Assembly (NCBI GenBank): GCA_029865665.1
Contig: JARXAV010000302.1
Location: 1 to 8,832, forward strand
Origin: Flectobacillus sp.
Lineage (GTDB): Bacteria; Bacteroidota; Bacteroidia; Cytophagales; Spirosomataceae
Length of the DNA stretch: 8,832 nucleotides
Direction of reading: 5' to 3'
Both the position numbers and the translations under genes were made by a program. Below, piece by piece: positions 1-6,000 of this stretch. The notes under the pieces are model-generated. The model had not been told where the DNA came from, did not search any database, and saw nothing but the letters and a program-made list of their open reading frames with translations. Numbering within the stretch: the first letter of the stretch is position 1; each line of letters opens with the position of its first letter.

Positions 1-758
1 GCAATTAACATTCCATCAACTTTATAATCTATTCCGAAAAGCGGTTTGCCCGTAACGACCTTTAACCCCTCTGTATTTTTCTTAGACTTACTTACAATCG
101 AAAAATCTTTGGGAGCTTTTAGTTTTACGTCTTTAGGAACAGTCATGGTAGCGGCTTTACTCGCCATTTCGCCATAAGTAGCCGACTTTCCACTTGAATG
201 ACTTAACACACCTGCTTTGGTAGTAATTTCAGTGGCAGAAACACCCCACGTTTGAGCGGCGGCTTCGATGAGCATTAACCTTGCAGAAGCCCCTGCATTT
301 CTCAAGGGTTTCCAGTACATTCTCACCGAATTACTTCCTCCTGTAAACTGTGGGCCATATTTCACATTGTCGTGCGTACCCATTTCTACGACCACATTTT
401 TCCAATCGGCATCCAACTCTTCGGCAATCATCATGGGTAATGAAGTCATGACGTTTTGCCCGAATTCTGGATTCGGACATATTATTTTGATGGTATTATC
501 AGGCGTAATTTTGATATAACCCGTCAGTTCGCTGCCTTGTTCGAGCAAATTTAGAGATTCCATCTTTTCGGCTGCTTTCGCATTCGCAAACCAACTGAAA
601 CTCAATAGTAATCCACCGCCTGCCATGACGGAAGATTTGAGGAAGGAACGACGAGCAAGCCCCCTATCCCCCAGAGGGGGAACAGAGGATGTACCATTGT
701 TTTCAGAACAATGCTGTTCAATAGATACATTTTTTATATTATTATCTTGATTTTTCAT
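1..758 (-). CDS. Molybdenum hydroxylase large subunit (isoquinoline 1-oxidoreductase beta-like), N-terminal part, paralog 2
   Basis: The first 252 residues of a molybdopterin-binding large subunit of the xanthine oxidase family; the gene continues past the left edge, so the catalytic half is not visible. The start is the ATG at 758-756, preceded in frame by TGA; no later ATG lies before the Tat motif. Residues 36-41 are RRSFLK followed by a glycine-rich hydrophobic stretch, a twin-arginine signal, so export with bound cofactor is expected. Downstream it runs collinearly with the complete large subunit at 1400-3646 (shared PNPE, PLR.AGA.AR, GKSA.YGEMA and VTGKPLFGID blocks), making it a paralog from duplication. 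The n-region is unusually long (35 residues), and residues 25-34 are encoded by a G/C-rich dispersed repeat. It is the last visible gene of the minus-strand cluster, 77 bp after the 2Fe-2S gene. Family is certain; the substrate is unknown, with aldehydes or N-heterocycles the usual range. Confidence 0.93.
   Translation of the reverse strand, partial: MKNQDNNIKNVSIEQHCSENNGTSSVPPLGDRGLARRSFLKSSVMAGGGLLLSFSWFANAKAAEKMESLNLLEQGSELTGYIKITPDNTIKIICPNPEFGQNVMTSLPMMIAEELDADWKNVVVEMGTHDNVKYGPQFTGGSNSVRMYWKPLRNAGASARLMLIEAAAQTWGVSATEITTKAGVLSHSSGKSATYGEMASKAATMTVPKDVKLKAPKDFSIVSKSKKNTEGLKVVTGKPLFGIDYKVDGMLI
657..686 (-). repeat. G/C-rich palindromic repeat, copy 1, inside coding sequence
   Basis: This 30-nt segment contains CCCCCTCTGGGGG followed by a second G5 run on the minus strand. 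It matches the segment at 805-834 in inverted orientation at 28 of 30 positions. The C5-TCT-G5 part can fold into a hairpin. It covers exactly ten codons (residues 25-34) of the partial large subunit. I recall similar CCCCCTnnnnCCCCC...GGGGG elements scattered through Bacteroidota genomes, often between genes; that comparison is from memory and was not searched. Confidence 0.75.
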
Positions 759-765
759 TTTATGT

Positions 766-773
766 CAAAAATA
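766..773 (-). promoter_or_regulatory. Possible -7 promoter element for the second large subunit
   Basis: The minus strand reads TATTTTTG, an exact fit to the Bacteroidota -7 consensus TAnnTTTG, ending 7 nt before the ATG. No TTG stands at the usual -33 distance. A start here would give an almost leaderless mRNA. T-rich sequence raises the chance of a random match. Confidence 0.3.
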
Positions 774-804
774 AATTTTAGGAAAAAATTTAACTAAACC
801 ACCT

Positions 805-834
805 TCTATTCCCCCTCTGGGGGTTAGGGGGCTT
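805..834 (+). repeat. G/C-rich palindromic repeat, copy 2, intergenic
   Basis: Inverted partner of the repeat at 657-686, with 28 of 30 positions matching. It begins 1 nt after the stop codon of the 2Fe-2S gene (836-838). On the plus strand the hairpin is followed by CTTTTT and resembles an intrinsic terminator, but no plus-strand gene precedes it. On the minus strand, the direction of local transcription, no T-tract follows. It is therefore better read as a dispersed repeat or a 3'-end stabilising hairpin than as a terminator. Confidence 0.75.
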
Positions 835-835
835 T

Positions 836-1288
836 TTAATGACCTACACTTTTTATCGCTTCCTTAATTCGTAAATAGGTACCACAACGACAAATATTTC
901 CGCTCATGGCATTATCAATATCTTCGTCTGAAGGATTCGGATTTTCCTTCAATAATGCCGCTGCACTCATCATTTGTCCAGCCTGACAATAGCCACATTG
1001 AGCCACATCGTGTTCAATCCATGCTTTTTGAACAGGGTGTGTACCTGTTTCAGATAAACCTTCAATCGTGGTAATGGCAGATTTACCCACCGACGAAACA
1101 GGCAAACTACAAGAACGTACCGCAGTACCATCTAAGTGAACGGTACACGCACCACACATTGCCATTCCGCAACCAAACTTAGTGCCTGGCATATTGAGAT
1201 GGTCACGCAAAACCCACAACATTGGAGTTGAAGGGTCTACATCGACTTGCTTTATTTTTCCATTTATTTTTAGCGAATATTTTGCCAT
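836..1288 (-). CDS. [2Fe-2S] small subunit of molybdenum hydroxylase (isoquinoline 1-oxidoreductase alpha-like)
   Basis: A 150-residue iron-sulfur protein that passes electrons from the molybdenum centre of its partner large subunit. The N-terminal plant-ferredoxin-type domain carries C40, C45, C48 and C60 (C-x4-C-x2-C-x11-C). The C-terminal helical domain carries C98 and C101 (QCGYCQ) plus C133 and C135 (CRC), the standard two-cluster pattern, and the length is typical. The ATG at 1288 (MAKYSL) is chosen although the frame stays open upstream to 1381, because homologues begin just before this strand and the extra 31 residues are A/T-rich and unlike the family. It has no signal peptide and probably rides out with a Tat-bearing large subunit. 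It lies between two large-subunit genes and could serve either. No FAD subunit is nearby, which fits the two-subunit family type whose electron acceptor is often a cytochrome c. Confidence 0.95.
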   Translation of the reverse strand: MAKYSLKINGKIKQVDVDPSTPMLWVLRDHLNMPGTKFGCGMAMCGACTVHLDGTAVRSCSLPVSSVGKSAITTIEGLSETGTHPVQKAWIEHDVAQCGYCQAGQMMSAAALLKENPNPSDEDIDNAMSGNICRCGTYLRIKEAIKSVGH

Positions 1289-1318
1289 AGTATTGAATTT
1301 GCTTTTTTTAAGACGTAA

Positions 1319-1326
1319 CAAAAATA
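1319..1326 (-). promoter_or_regulatory. Possible -7 promoter element for the 2Fe-2S subunit
   Basis: The minus strand reads TATTTTTG, an exact TAnnTTTG match, in the 111-bp gap after the large subunit. It would give a leader of about 25-30 nt to the ATG at 1288, supporting that start over the upstream one at 1381. A clear -33 TTG at normal spacing is lacking, and the same octamer recurs at 1383-1390. Read-through from the upstream gene is equally possible. Confidence 0.3.
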
Positions 1327-1399
1327 TATGAATAAACCAATTAAAAATAATGTATTTCAAATAACAACTTACAAAATTCAAACAAAAATATTCCGTAAG

Positions 1400-3646
1400 T
1401 TAGAGCGTATCGATAAACGGTTGCTTGTAAAAGCGTTTACCCGTTGCTCTATATAAGGCATTCGCCAATGCTGCATACACAGGCGGATAAGCGGGTTCTC
1501 CCATGCCAGAAGGGTCTAACGTATTTTTCACAAAATGAACTTCTATTTGTTTGGGAGCTTCATGGTGGCGAATCATACGGTAATTATGAAAATTATTGGC
1601 ATCTGGAATACCTTTTGTAAACGTCATTTTACCATACATAGCTGCCCCAATTGCATCGACAATCCCTCCTTCTGCCATATTTTTTGCAGCATCTGGATTA
1701 ATAACAATCCCACAGTCGATGGCACACCATACGTTCTTAATCACTGGCATACCGTCTTTCATTTCCAAAGCAAGCACATGAGCAGCATAAGAATCGTGGC
1801 AGAAATAGGTGGCAAAACCTAGTTTTTTAGTCATTTTTAGGTTATCCCAACCCGCTTTTTCTTTGACTAATTCCAGTACCTTCGTAAAACGTTCGGGGTC
1901 ATAGTCATTGGTTTTACCCACTGGTTTTTGTTGAGCTTTCTGTAATAATTCTAAGCGAAAAGTAATAGGGTCTTTACCTGCTAGTTCAGCAACTTCATCC
2001 AAAAATGATTGCTCGGCAAATGCCATAAAATTAGAATGAGGAGCTCTATAAGATCCTACCGTAATATTCGTTTCTATGGTAAAATCTTCTGCTAAATAGT
2101 TGTCAACTGCCCCTGCTGGAAAACGATTAGCAGCCAAGGGAGACTGAGAAATCCCACCTACTTTTACATGAAAGGCAATCAATTTATTGTCGGTATCCAG
2201 AGCTGCCCGATAAGTAGCTGAATAATTAGGACGATAGATACCCGATGTCATGTCATCTTCACGGGTATAAAGGAGTTTAACAGGAGCTCTCACCTCTTGT
2301 GAAATCAATGCAGCTTCTATTAACCAATGAGCATAAGAGCGGCGACCATAACCTCCTCCCAAGCGGGTCATTTTAATATCAATCTTTTCTAGCGGTATTC
2401 CTAAACGAGCAGAAAGGGCTTGTTCTGTAAATTCGGGCTTTTGCAGAGGGCCAACAAGCACTGCCTTTTCATCGGTCACATGGGCGAAAAAATTCATCGG
2501 TTCCATACAGTTATGTGCTAAAAATGGCCCATCATAGGTGCGTTCTATTATTTTGCTTGCCCCTTTGAAAGCCTGTTCCACATCACCATCTTGACGACGT
2601 ACCGTGGCAGTTAGCGTCATTCGTTCCTTCAATTTTACTTGATGGTCTAACGAATCCTCTAAGCCAGCAGGTATTTTTTCTACTATCTTTCGCCCCAACA
2701 TATTACGATTTTGGGTGTAACTTTCAAGAGGTTGCCAATCGACTTTTAAGGTTTTCTTGGCCTGCATTACCTCCCAAGTACTGTTGCCAACAATAGCTAC
2801 AACTTCATTGAACGTGGTGGTATCAAAAAATGTTTTTTCATAGTCTTCCTTGAACACTTTAATCGGAAAAACAGCAGTAATCCCTTTCATACGACGAACA
2901 ATTTCTGCGTTTTGGATTGATTTAAACGTCAAACCAAAAGCAGGCGGATGCACAATCATAGCAATGAGCATTCCCTCTACCTTCGTATCAATCCCAAACA
3001 ACGGTTTTCCTGTGACAATTTTCGTTAAGTCAACATTGCCTTGGCTTGTACCGATAATTTTGAAGGTTTCCACTTTTTTTAAGCTAACATTCTTCGGAAC
3101 AGGAATTTGAGTTGCTGCTGTTGCCATTTCACCATAATTAGCAGATTTGCCCGAACGTTTATGGTACAAAACACCTAAATCCGTAGTGATTTCATCAACA
3201 GACACAGCCCATTGTTGAGCCGCCGCTTCTTTAAGCATTTGACGAGCCGTTGCTCCTGCCAATCGAAGCGGTTGCCATCCTTGATGAATCGCCTGACTAC
3301 CTCCAATGAATTGACGAGTAAAATGCTTGGTATCTAAATCAGCTTGCTCAATAACGATTTTAGTAAAATCCACATCCAATTCTTCTGCCACAATCATTGG
3401 CATCGATGTTTTTACACCTTGCCCTCCTTCGGGGTTGGGTGACATAATTTTAATCACGTTATCGGCAGTAATTTTCACAAAACCATTCAGTTCCTGAAAC
3501 ACCAAGGGCAAATTACTCTCTCCTCCGATACCCTTTGTGACTTTGTCAACAGACTTAGCACTTGATAAAAAGCTAATACCCAACATCAACCCTCCTCCAG
3601 AGAGCGTCGATGCTTTTAGAAAAGAGCGACGGCTTTGCATTTTCAT
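1400..3646 (-). CDS. Molybdenum hydroxylase large subunit (isoquinoline 1-oxidoreductase beta-like), Tat-exported, complete
   Basis: A 748-residue molybdopterin-cytosine-dinucleotide-type large subunit of the xanthine oxidase family, which hydroxylates aldehydes or N-heterocycles with water as oxygen donor. Residues 6-11 are RRSFLK, followed by a hydrophobic stretch to about 30: a Tat signal, so it acts in the periplasm after folding. The a/b hammerhead domain spans roughly 200-305. Molybdopterin-domain landmarks are MEPMN (381-385), GGGYGRR (430-436) and GSYRAPH (531-537). The catalytic glutamate is E717 in GMGEP, followed by PP..AALANAL. Length agrees with the family. The start at 3646 puts the twin arginines at a normal position; the Met at residue 3 is an alternative. 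The 2Fe-2S subunit follows after 111 bp and a paralog of this gene follows that. Whether the substrate is an N-heterocycle or an aldehyde cannot be read here. Confidence 0.95.
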   Translation of the reverse strand: MKMQSRRSFLKASTLSGGGLMLGISFLSSAKSVDKVTKGIGGESNLPLVFQELNGFVKITADNVIKIMSPNPEGGQGVKTSMPMIVAEELDVDFTKIVIEQADLDTKHFTRQFIGGSQAIHQGWQPLRLAGATARQMLKEAAAQQWAVSVDEITTDLGVLYHKRSGKSANYGEMATAATQIPVPKNVSLKKVETFKIIGTSQGNVDLTKIVTGKPLFGIDTKVEGMLIAMIVHPPAFGLTFKSIQNAEIVRRMKGITAVFPIKVFKEDYEKTFFDTTTFNEVVAIVGNSTWEVMQAKKTLKVDWQPLESYTQNRNMLGRKIVEKIPAGLEDSLDHQVKLKERMTLTATVRRQDGDVEQAFKGASKIIERTYDGPFLAHNCMEPMNFFAHVTDEKAVLVGPLQKPEFTEQALSARLGIPLEKIDIKMTRLGGGYGRRSYAHWLIEAALISQEVRAPVKLLYTREDDMTSGIYRPNYSATYRAALDTDNKLIAFHVKVGGISQSPLAANRFPAGAVDNYLAEDFTIETNITVGSYRAPHSNFMAFAEQSFLDEVAELAGKDPITFRLELLQKAQQKPVGKTNDYDPERFTKVLELVKEKAGWDNLKMTKKLGFATYFCHDSYAAHVLALEMKDGMPVIKNVWCAIDCGIVINPDAAKNMAEGGIVDAIGAAMYGKMTFTKGIPDANNFHNYRMIRHHEAPKQIEVHFVKNTLDPSGMGEPAYPPVYAALANALYRATGKRFYKQPFIDTL

Positions 3647-3662
3647 AACTAGTTTTTAATGG

Positions 3663-3676
3663 AGAAAGCGTTTACA
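3663..3676 (-). promoter_or_regulatory. LacI/cre-like operator in the leader of the large subunit
   Basis: The minus strand reads TGTAAACGCTTTCT, which agrees with the cre/LacI-family operator consensus TGWAANCGNTNWCA at all positions but the last. It has the dyad form with a central CG typical of LacI-family sites. It lies 16 bp upstream of the ATG at 3646 and downstream of the possible promoter at 3724-3754, where bound repressor could block transcription. No LacI-type gene is in the window. Confidence 0.4.
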
Positions 3677-3723
3677 TATTTTCGACACAGGTCGTTTTGC
3701 CCCCATAAAAGTTAAGCAACTAC

Positions 3724-3754
3724 TAAATGTACCAATTCTTTACACCACAATCAA
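3724..3754 (-). promoter_or_regulatory. Possible promoter for the complete large subunit
   Basis: On the minus strand, TTG (3754-3752) is followed after 20 bp by TACATTTA (3731-3724), one mismatch from the Bacteroidota pattern TTG-N19-21-TAnnTTTG. It would begin a leader of roughly 70 nt containing the LacI-like site. The -7 element overlies the gap just after the NTF2-like gene, suggesting an internal start in the cluster. Confidence 0.3.
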
Positions 3755-3758
3755 TTTT

Positions 3759-4211
3759 CTATTTTTTAATCTGATGCGTATCTCTCACACTACTAAAAGT
3801 AAGAGCTAGCATTTTCCAATGCTTCCCTTGTTTTTGGTACACCTCTGTAACGGTAAATTCTACTTTAGCATCACTTCCTCTTACAATAGATTCGAGCGTT
3901 ATTCTATTCCAAACGATAGCTGTTTTGCCCGAAAGCTCTATCGCAGAATCATGGATTGTTGCCTTTTTGTACCAAATACTTCCTGTCTTGATGATTTCTA
4001 ATTCCTCATCTTTCTTCCATGTACCGCTCATGTGCACAAATTTGGCTTTATCATCAAAGAGTTCTGCCAGCTTATCCACGTCTTTATCCGCCATCCATTG
4101 CCATTTGTCCTTGGATAGTTGTAAGACGGTCTTTTCGTCTTTAGAAGATTGTCCAAAAGAAATTTGTCCTATGACTAAAAGAATGGTTACGATTGAGATT
4201 ATTTTTTTCAT
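3759..4211 (-). CDS. Exported NTF2/SnoaL-like protein (DUF4440 type)
   Basis: A 150-residue protein with a Sec signal peptide (residues 1 to about 20, ending SFG|QSS). The mature part fits the small NTF2-like cone fold: an N-terminal helix (about 24-52, including the LAELFDDKAKFVH turn), then strands ending in the TVTEVYQKQGKHWKMLALTFS segment (121-140). Such proteins bind or convert small hydrophobic molecules, and many have no known activity. It starts 28 bp after the esterase stop and is very likely co-transcribed with it, so a periplasmic role connected to the ester product is plausible but unproven. No catalytic residue can be assigned with confidence. Fold assignment is fairly sure; the role is unknown. 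Confidence 0.85.
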   Translation of the reverse strand: MKKIISIVTILLVIGQISFGQSSKDEKTVLQLSKDKWQWMADKDVDKLAELFDDKAKFVHMSGTWKKDEELEIIKTGSIWYKKATIHDSAIELSGKTAIVWNRITLESIVRGSDAKVEFTVTEVYQKQGKHWKMLALTFSSVRDTHQIKK

Positions 4212-4239
4212 TGTATTGGGAAATTGAAGTTCGTAAATA

Positions 4240-5850
4240 TTAATGTAAGTTTCCTGATTCTACAGACTTTTCAATGATGTCAAGTCGAGCTTTCTTAGGA
4301 TCTGGTTTTCCTTGTGCTTTTCCATCTGACTGAAATTCTATCAACTGGTTAGTTTTTGCATCATAGACAGGCCATTCAGCAAGTCCTTTTCCATTTGGAT
4401 TACCCGTTTTTGCAAAATTTGCCCAATAGCTATTCATCATTTTAGCAACAGCTTCATCTTCGGGCATTATTTTGGGATTTCCCCAACGGGCATTCAAATT
4501 ATTAAACACAAACGCAATTTCTGAGGCATGTGGAGCACCATATCTAGCACGAGCCTTCATCGCTTCTGACACATACGAAAACAGGTAAATATAGGCTTTC
4601 TCCCCCTGTTTACTGACAGCTTTTGCCGTGAAGCGAGCGGGTTCTGCCCAAACTTTATCTGTATTTACCATCGTAAGTAACTCTGCTAATGTTCGAGTAG
4701 TGTCAGGAGCATACACCATTTGGGCGGCATCTTTCATACTTCCAAACAAAGAAAAAAGTTCTTCCTTTGTTTTGGCATTAACAAAACCTGCGGGTACTTC
4801 TGCACTATTTGAACCAATCATAACAGGAACTCGGTTTTGTCGACCTGCTTTATAAGCACTTTCTGCGGTTTCTACCACAAGCTTTCCGTCCAAAATTGGC
4901 CCAGAATAAATAGGGCTGCCATCTTGTTCATTAACCTCTTTGCCTCCGTCAATAATATCCGCAGCAGACAAGGCTCTTAATTTTCCTAACGCATTGGCAT
5001 CTGTTCCTTCTATGCCATATTTTTTAGCGAAGTTCATTCCAATTGTTTCAGCAGCAATGGGATAGTATTTATCCGTATGATCTTGATTAATGGGTCTGCC
5101 CGTCAACACACCATCACGTCCACCTCCCGATTCAATAATCGCCTTATGAAAAAGCCCTTTGGCACTTGGAATTGTTAGAAGTGATTGTACTGAAACTCCA
5201 CCCGCTGACTCCCCAAAGATGGTAACATTGTTTGGATCACCACCAAAGGCTGCGATATTCTTTTGTATCCACTCAAGAGCCGCAATTTGATCCATATAGG
5301 CGTAATTCCCCTTTGGTTCATTTGGATATTCTGCTCTTAATGCTGGATGTGCAAAGAAGCCCATCCGACCAAGTCGGTAGTTGAAGGTGATTAAAATAAC
5401 CCATTGTTTAGCAAAACTGTTTCCCACATTTTCAGGGCTAGAACCACTTCCAAACACAAATGCTCCTCCATGAATCCAAACCATTACAGGCAGTTTATCC
5501 CCTTTTGTTGCAACAGTTGGTTTCCAAATATTCAGGAACAGGCAATCCTCAGATGCGTTATCCGATATTTTGGGAGGATTAGGTCCCCAAGCTCCTTGCC
5601 CACAATCTTTGCAAGGCTTCGTTGCATCTAATTCTCCCTTCCAGCTCTTAACAGGCTGGGGCGGTCGCCAACGAAACTCCCCTATTGGCGGAGCCGCATA
5701 AGGGATGGATTTAAAAATGGTAACTTCTTCTTCAGTTACCCCTCGCACTACCCCCGTACCAGTAAGCACTTTAGTTGCGTCAACTGCCTTGTGCTGTGCT
5801 TGTGTAGCAAGTGTAATTAACAAAGCAAAACCTGTTATAATCTTTTTCAT
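4240..5850 (-). CDS. Exported type-B carboxylesterase/lipase family protein (para-nitrobenzyl-esterase-like)
   Basis: A 536-residue alpha/beta-hydrolase of the carboxylesterase/cholinesterase family, hydrolysing carboxylic esters. A Sec signal occupies residues 1 to about 19 (MKKIITG...TQAQ), placing the enzyme in the periplasm or outside. The early substrate-gate motif is IPYAAPPIGEFRW (49-61). EDCLFLNIW (101-109) is the family signature, with C80 or C83 and C103 available for the usual N-terminal disulfide. The oxyanion hole is HGG (127-129). The catalytic triad is S215 (FGESAGG), E351 (GSNSAE) and H441 (GAPHASE), all intact. Length is typical of the family. It is the first gene of the minus-strand cluster, divergent from an AraC regulator, and is followed 28 bp later by the NTF2-like gene. 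Its ester substrate is unknown. A role in making the aldehyde, alcohol or acid used by the neighbouring molybdenum enzyme is inferred from context. Confidence 0.96.
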   Translation of the reverse strand: MKKIITGFALLITLATQAQHKAVDATKVLTGTGVVRGVTEEEVTIFKSIPYAAPPIGEFRWRPPQPVKSWKGELDATKPCKDCGQGAWGPNPPKISDNASEDCLFLNIWKPTVATKGDKLPVMVWIHGGAFVFGSGSSPENVGNSFAKQWVILITFNYRLGRMGFFAHPALRAEYPNEPKGNYAYMDQIAALEWIQKNIAAFGGDPNNVTIFGESAGGVSVQSLLTIPSAKGLFHKAIIESGGGRDGVLTGRPINQDHTDKYYPIAAETIGMNFAKKYGIEGTDANALGKLRALSAADIIDGGKEVNEQDGSPIYSGPILDGKLVVETAESAYKAGRQNRVPVMIGSNSAEVPAGFVNAKTKEELFSLFGSMKDAAQMVYAPDTTRTLAELLTMVNTDKVWAEPARFTAKAVSKQGEKAYIYLFSYVSEAMKARARYGAPHASEIAFVFNNLNARWGNPKIMPEDEAVAKMMNSYWANFAKTGNPNGKGLAEWPVYDAKTNQLIEFQSDGKAQGKPDPKKARLDIIEKSVESGNLH

Positions 5851-5868
5851 AATTAATATTTTTGAAGT

Positions 5869-5883
5869 ACAAATTTCCGTTAT
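5869..5883 (+). repeat. Direct repeat, copy A, esterase-proximal
   Basis: Shares CAAATTTCnGTnAT with 5938-5952; 12 of 15 positions agree. It lies 18 bp upstream of the esterase ATG. The two copies are 69 bp apart start to start, close to whole helical turns, so looping or two-site binding by the AraC regulator is conceivable. The A/T-rich core makes chance a real alternative. Confidence 0.35.
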
Positions 5884-5937
5884 CTTTCTTGTTTAAATCG
5901 TATAAAAAATACTGCTTTTTCTACCATTTTCACTGAT

Positions 5938-5952
5938 TCAAATTTCTGTAAT
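5938..5952 (+). repeat. Direct repeat, copy B, AraC-proximal
   Basis: Partner of copy A, in the same orientation. It lies 22 bp upstream of the -7 element at 5975-5982, so it overlaps or abuts the place of the missing -33 element, a usual position for an AraC-type activator or autoregulator. Confidence 0.35.
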
Positions 5953-5974
5953 GACATAGTTATAAGAGAATTAC

Positions 5975-5982
5975 TACTTTTG
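5975..5982 (+). promoter_or_regulatory. -7 promoter element of the AraC gene
   Basis: Reads TACTTTTG, an exact TAnnTTTG match. Transcription would begin near 5986, about 15 nt before the ATG at 6001. The element contains the TTG at 5980-5982 that opens the longer reading frame, which argues against that TTG as start codon. No TTG is found at the -33 position. Confidence 0.45.
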
Positions 5983-6000
5983 TCTCAAACTCAGCACAAC

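Larger units (their letters stand above)
5851..6000. promoter_or_regulatory. Divergent regulatory region between esterase and AraC regulator
   Basis: A/T-rich 150-bp gap between two outward-facing genes. The plus-strand side has an exact -7 element at 5975-5982. The minus-strand (esterase) side has no exact TAnnTTTG; the nearest is GAAATTTG at 5877-5870, which would suit a promoter that needs an activator. A spaced direct repeat (5869-5883 and 5938-5952) is the best candidate binding site for the AraC protein. Confidence 0.55.

Noticed and set aside
268..519. Plus-strand open frame opposite the partial large subunit
   Set aside because: It is antisense to a strongly conserved coding region and its translation resembles no protein family; a shadow frame.
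657..834. G-quadruplex formation by the G5 runs
   Set aside because: Each repeat copy has only two G5 tracts per strand and the copies are on opposite strands, so an intramolecular four-tract structure is not supported; hairpins are more likely.
805..840. Plus-strand intrinsic terminator (G/C hairpin followed by CTTTTT)
   Set aside because: No plus-strand gene lies upstream; the T-tract belongs to the stop-codon region of the minus-strand gene, and the hairpin is a copy of a repeat also found in coding sequence.
1289..1381. Upstream extension of the 2Fe-2S subunit by 31 residues
   Set aside because: The extension is A/T-rich and unlike the conserved family start, and a -7-like element at 1319-1326 lies inside it; MAKYSL at 1288 fits the family.
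1383..1390. Additional -7-like element TATTTTTG on the minus strand, just after the large-subunit stop
   Set aside because: Its -33 region would fall in the end of the large-subunit gene with no TTG, and the copy at 1319-1326 is closer to the next start; T-rich DNA gives such matches by chance.
1427..1440. Second LacI-like operator sharing an 11-mer with the site at 3663-3676
   Set aside because: It lies inside the conserved C-terminal coding sequence (GKRFYK) of the large subunit and fits the consensus less well; probably coincidence of codons.
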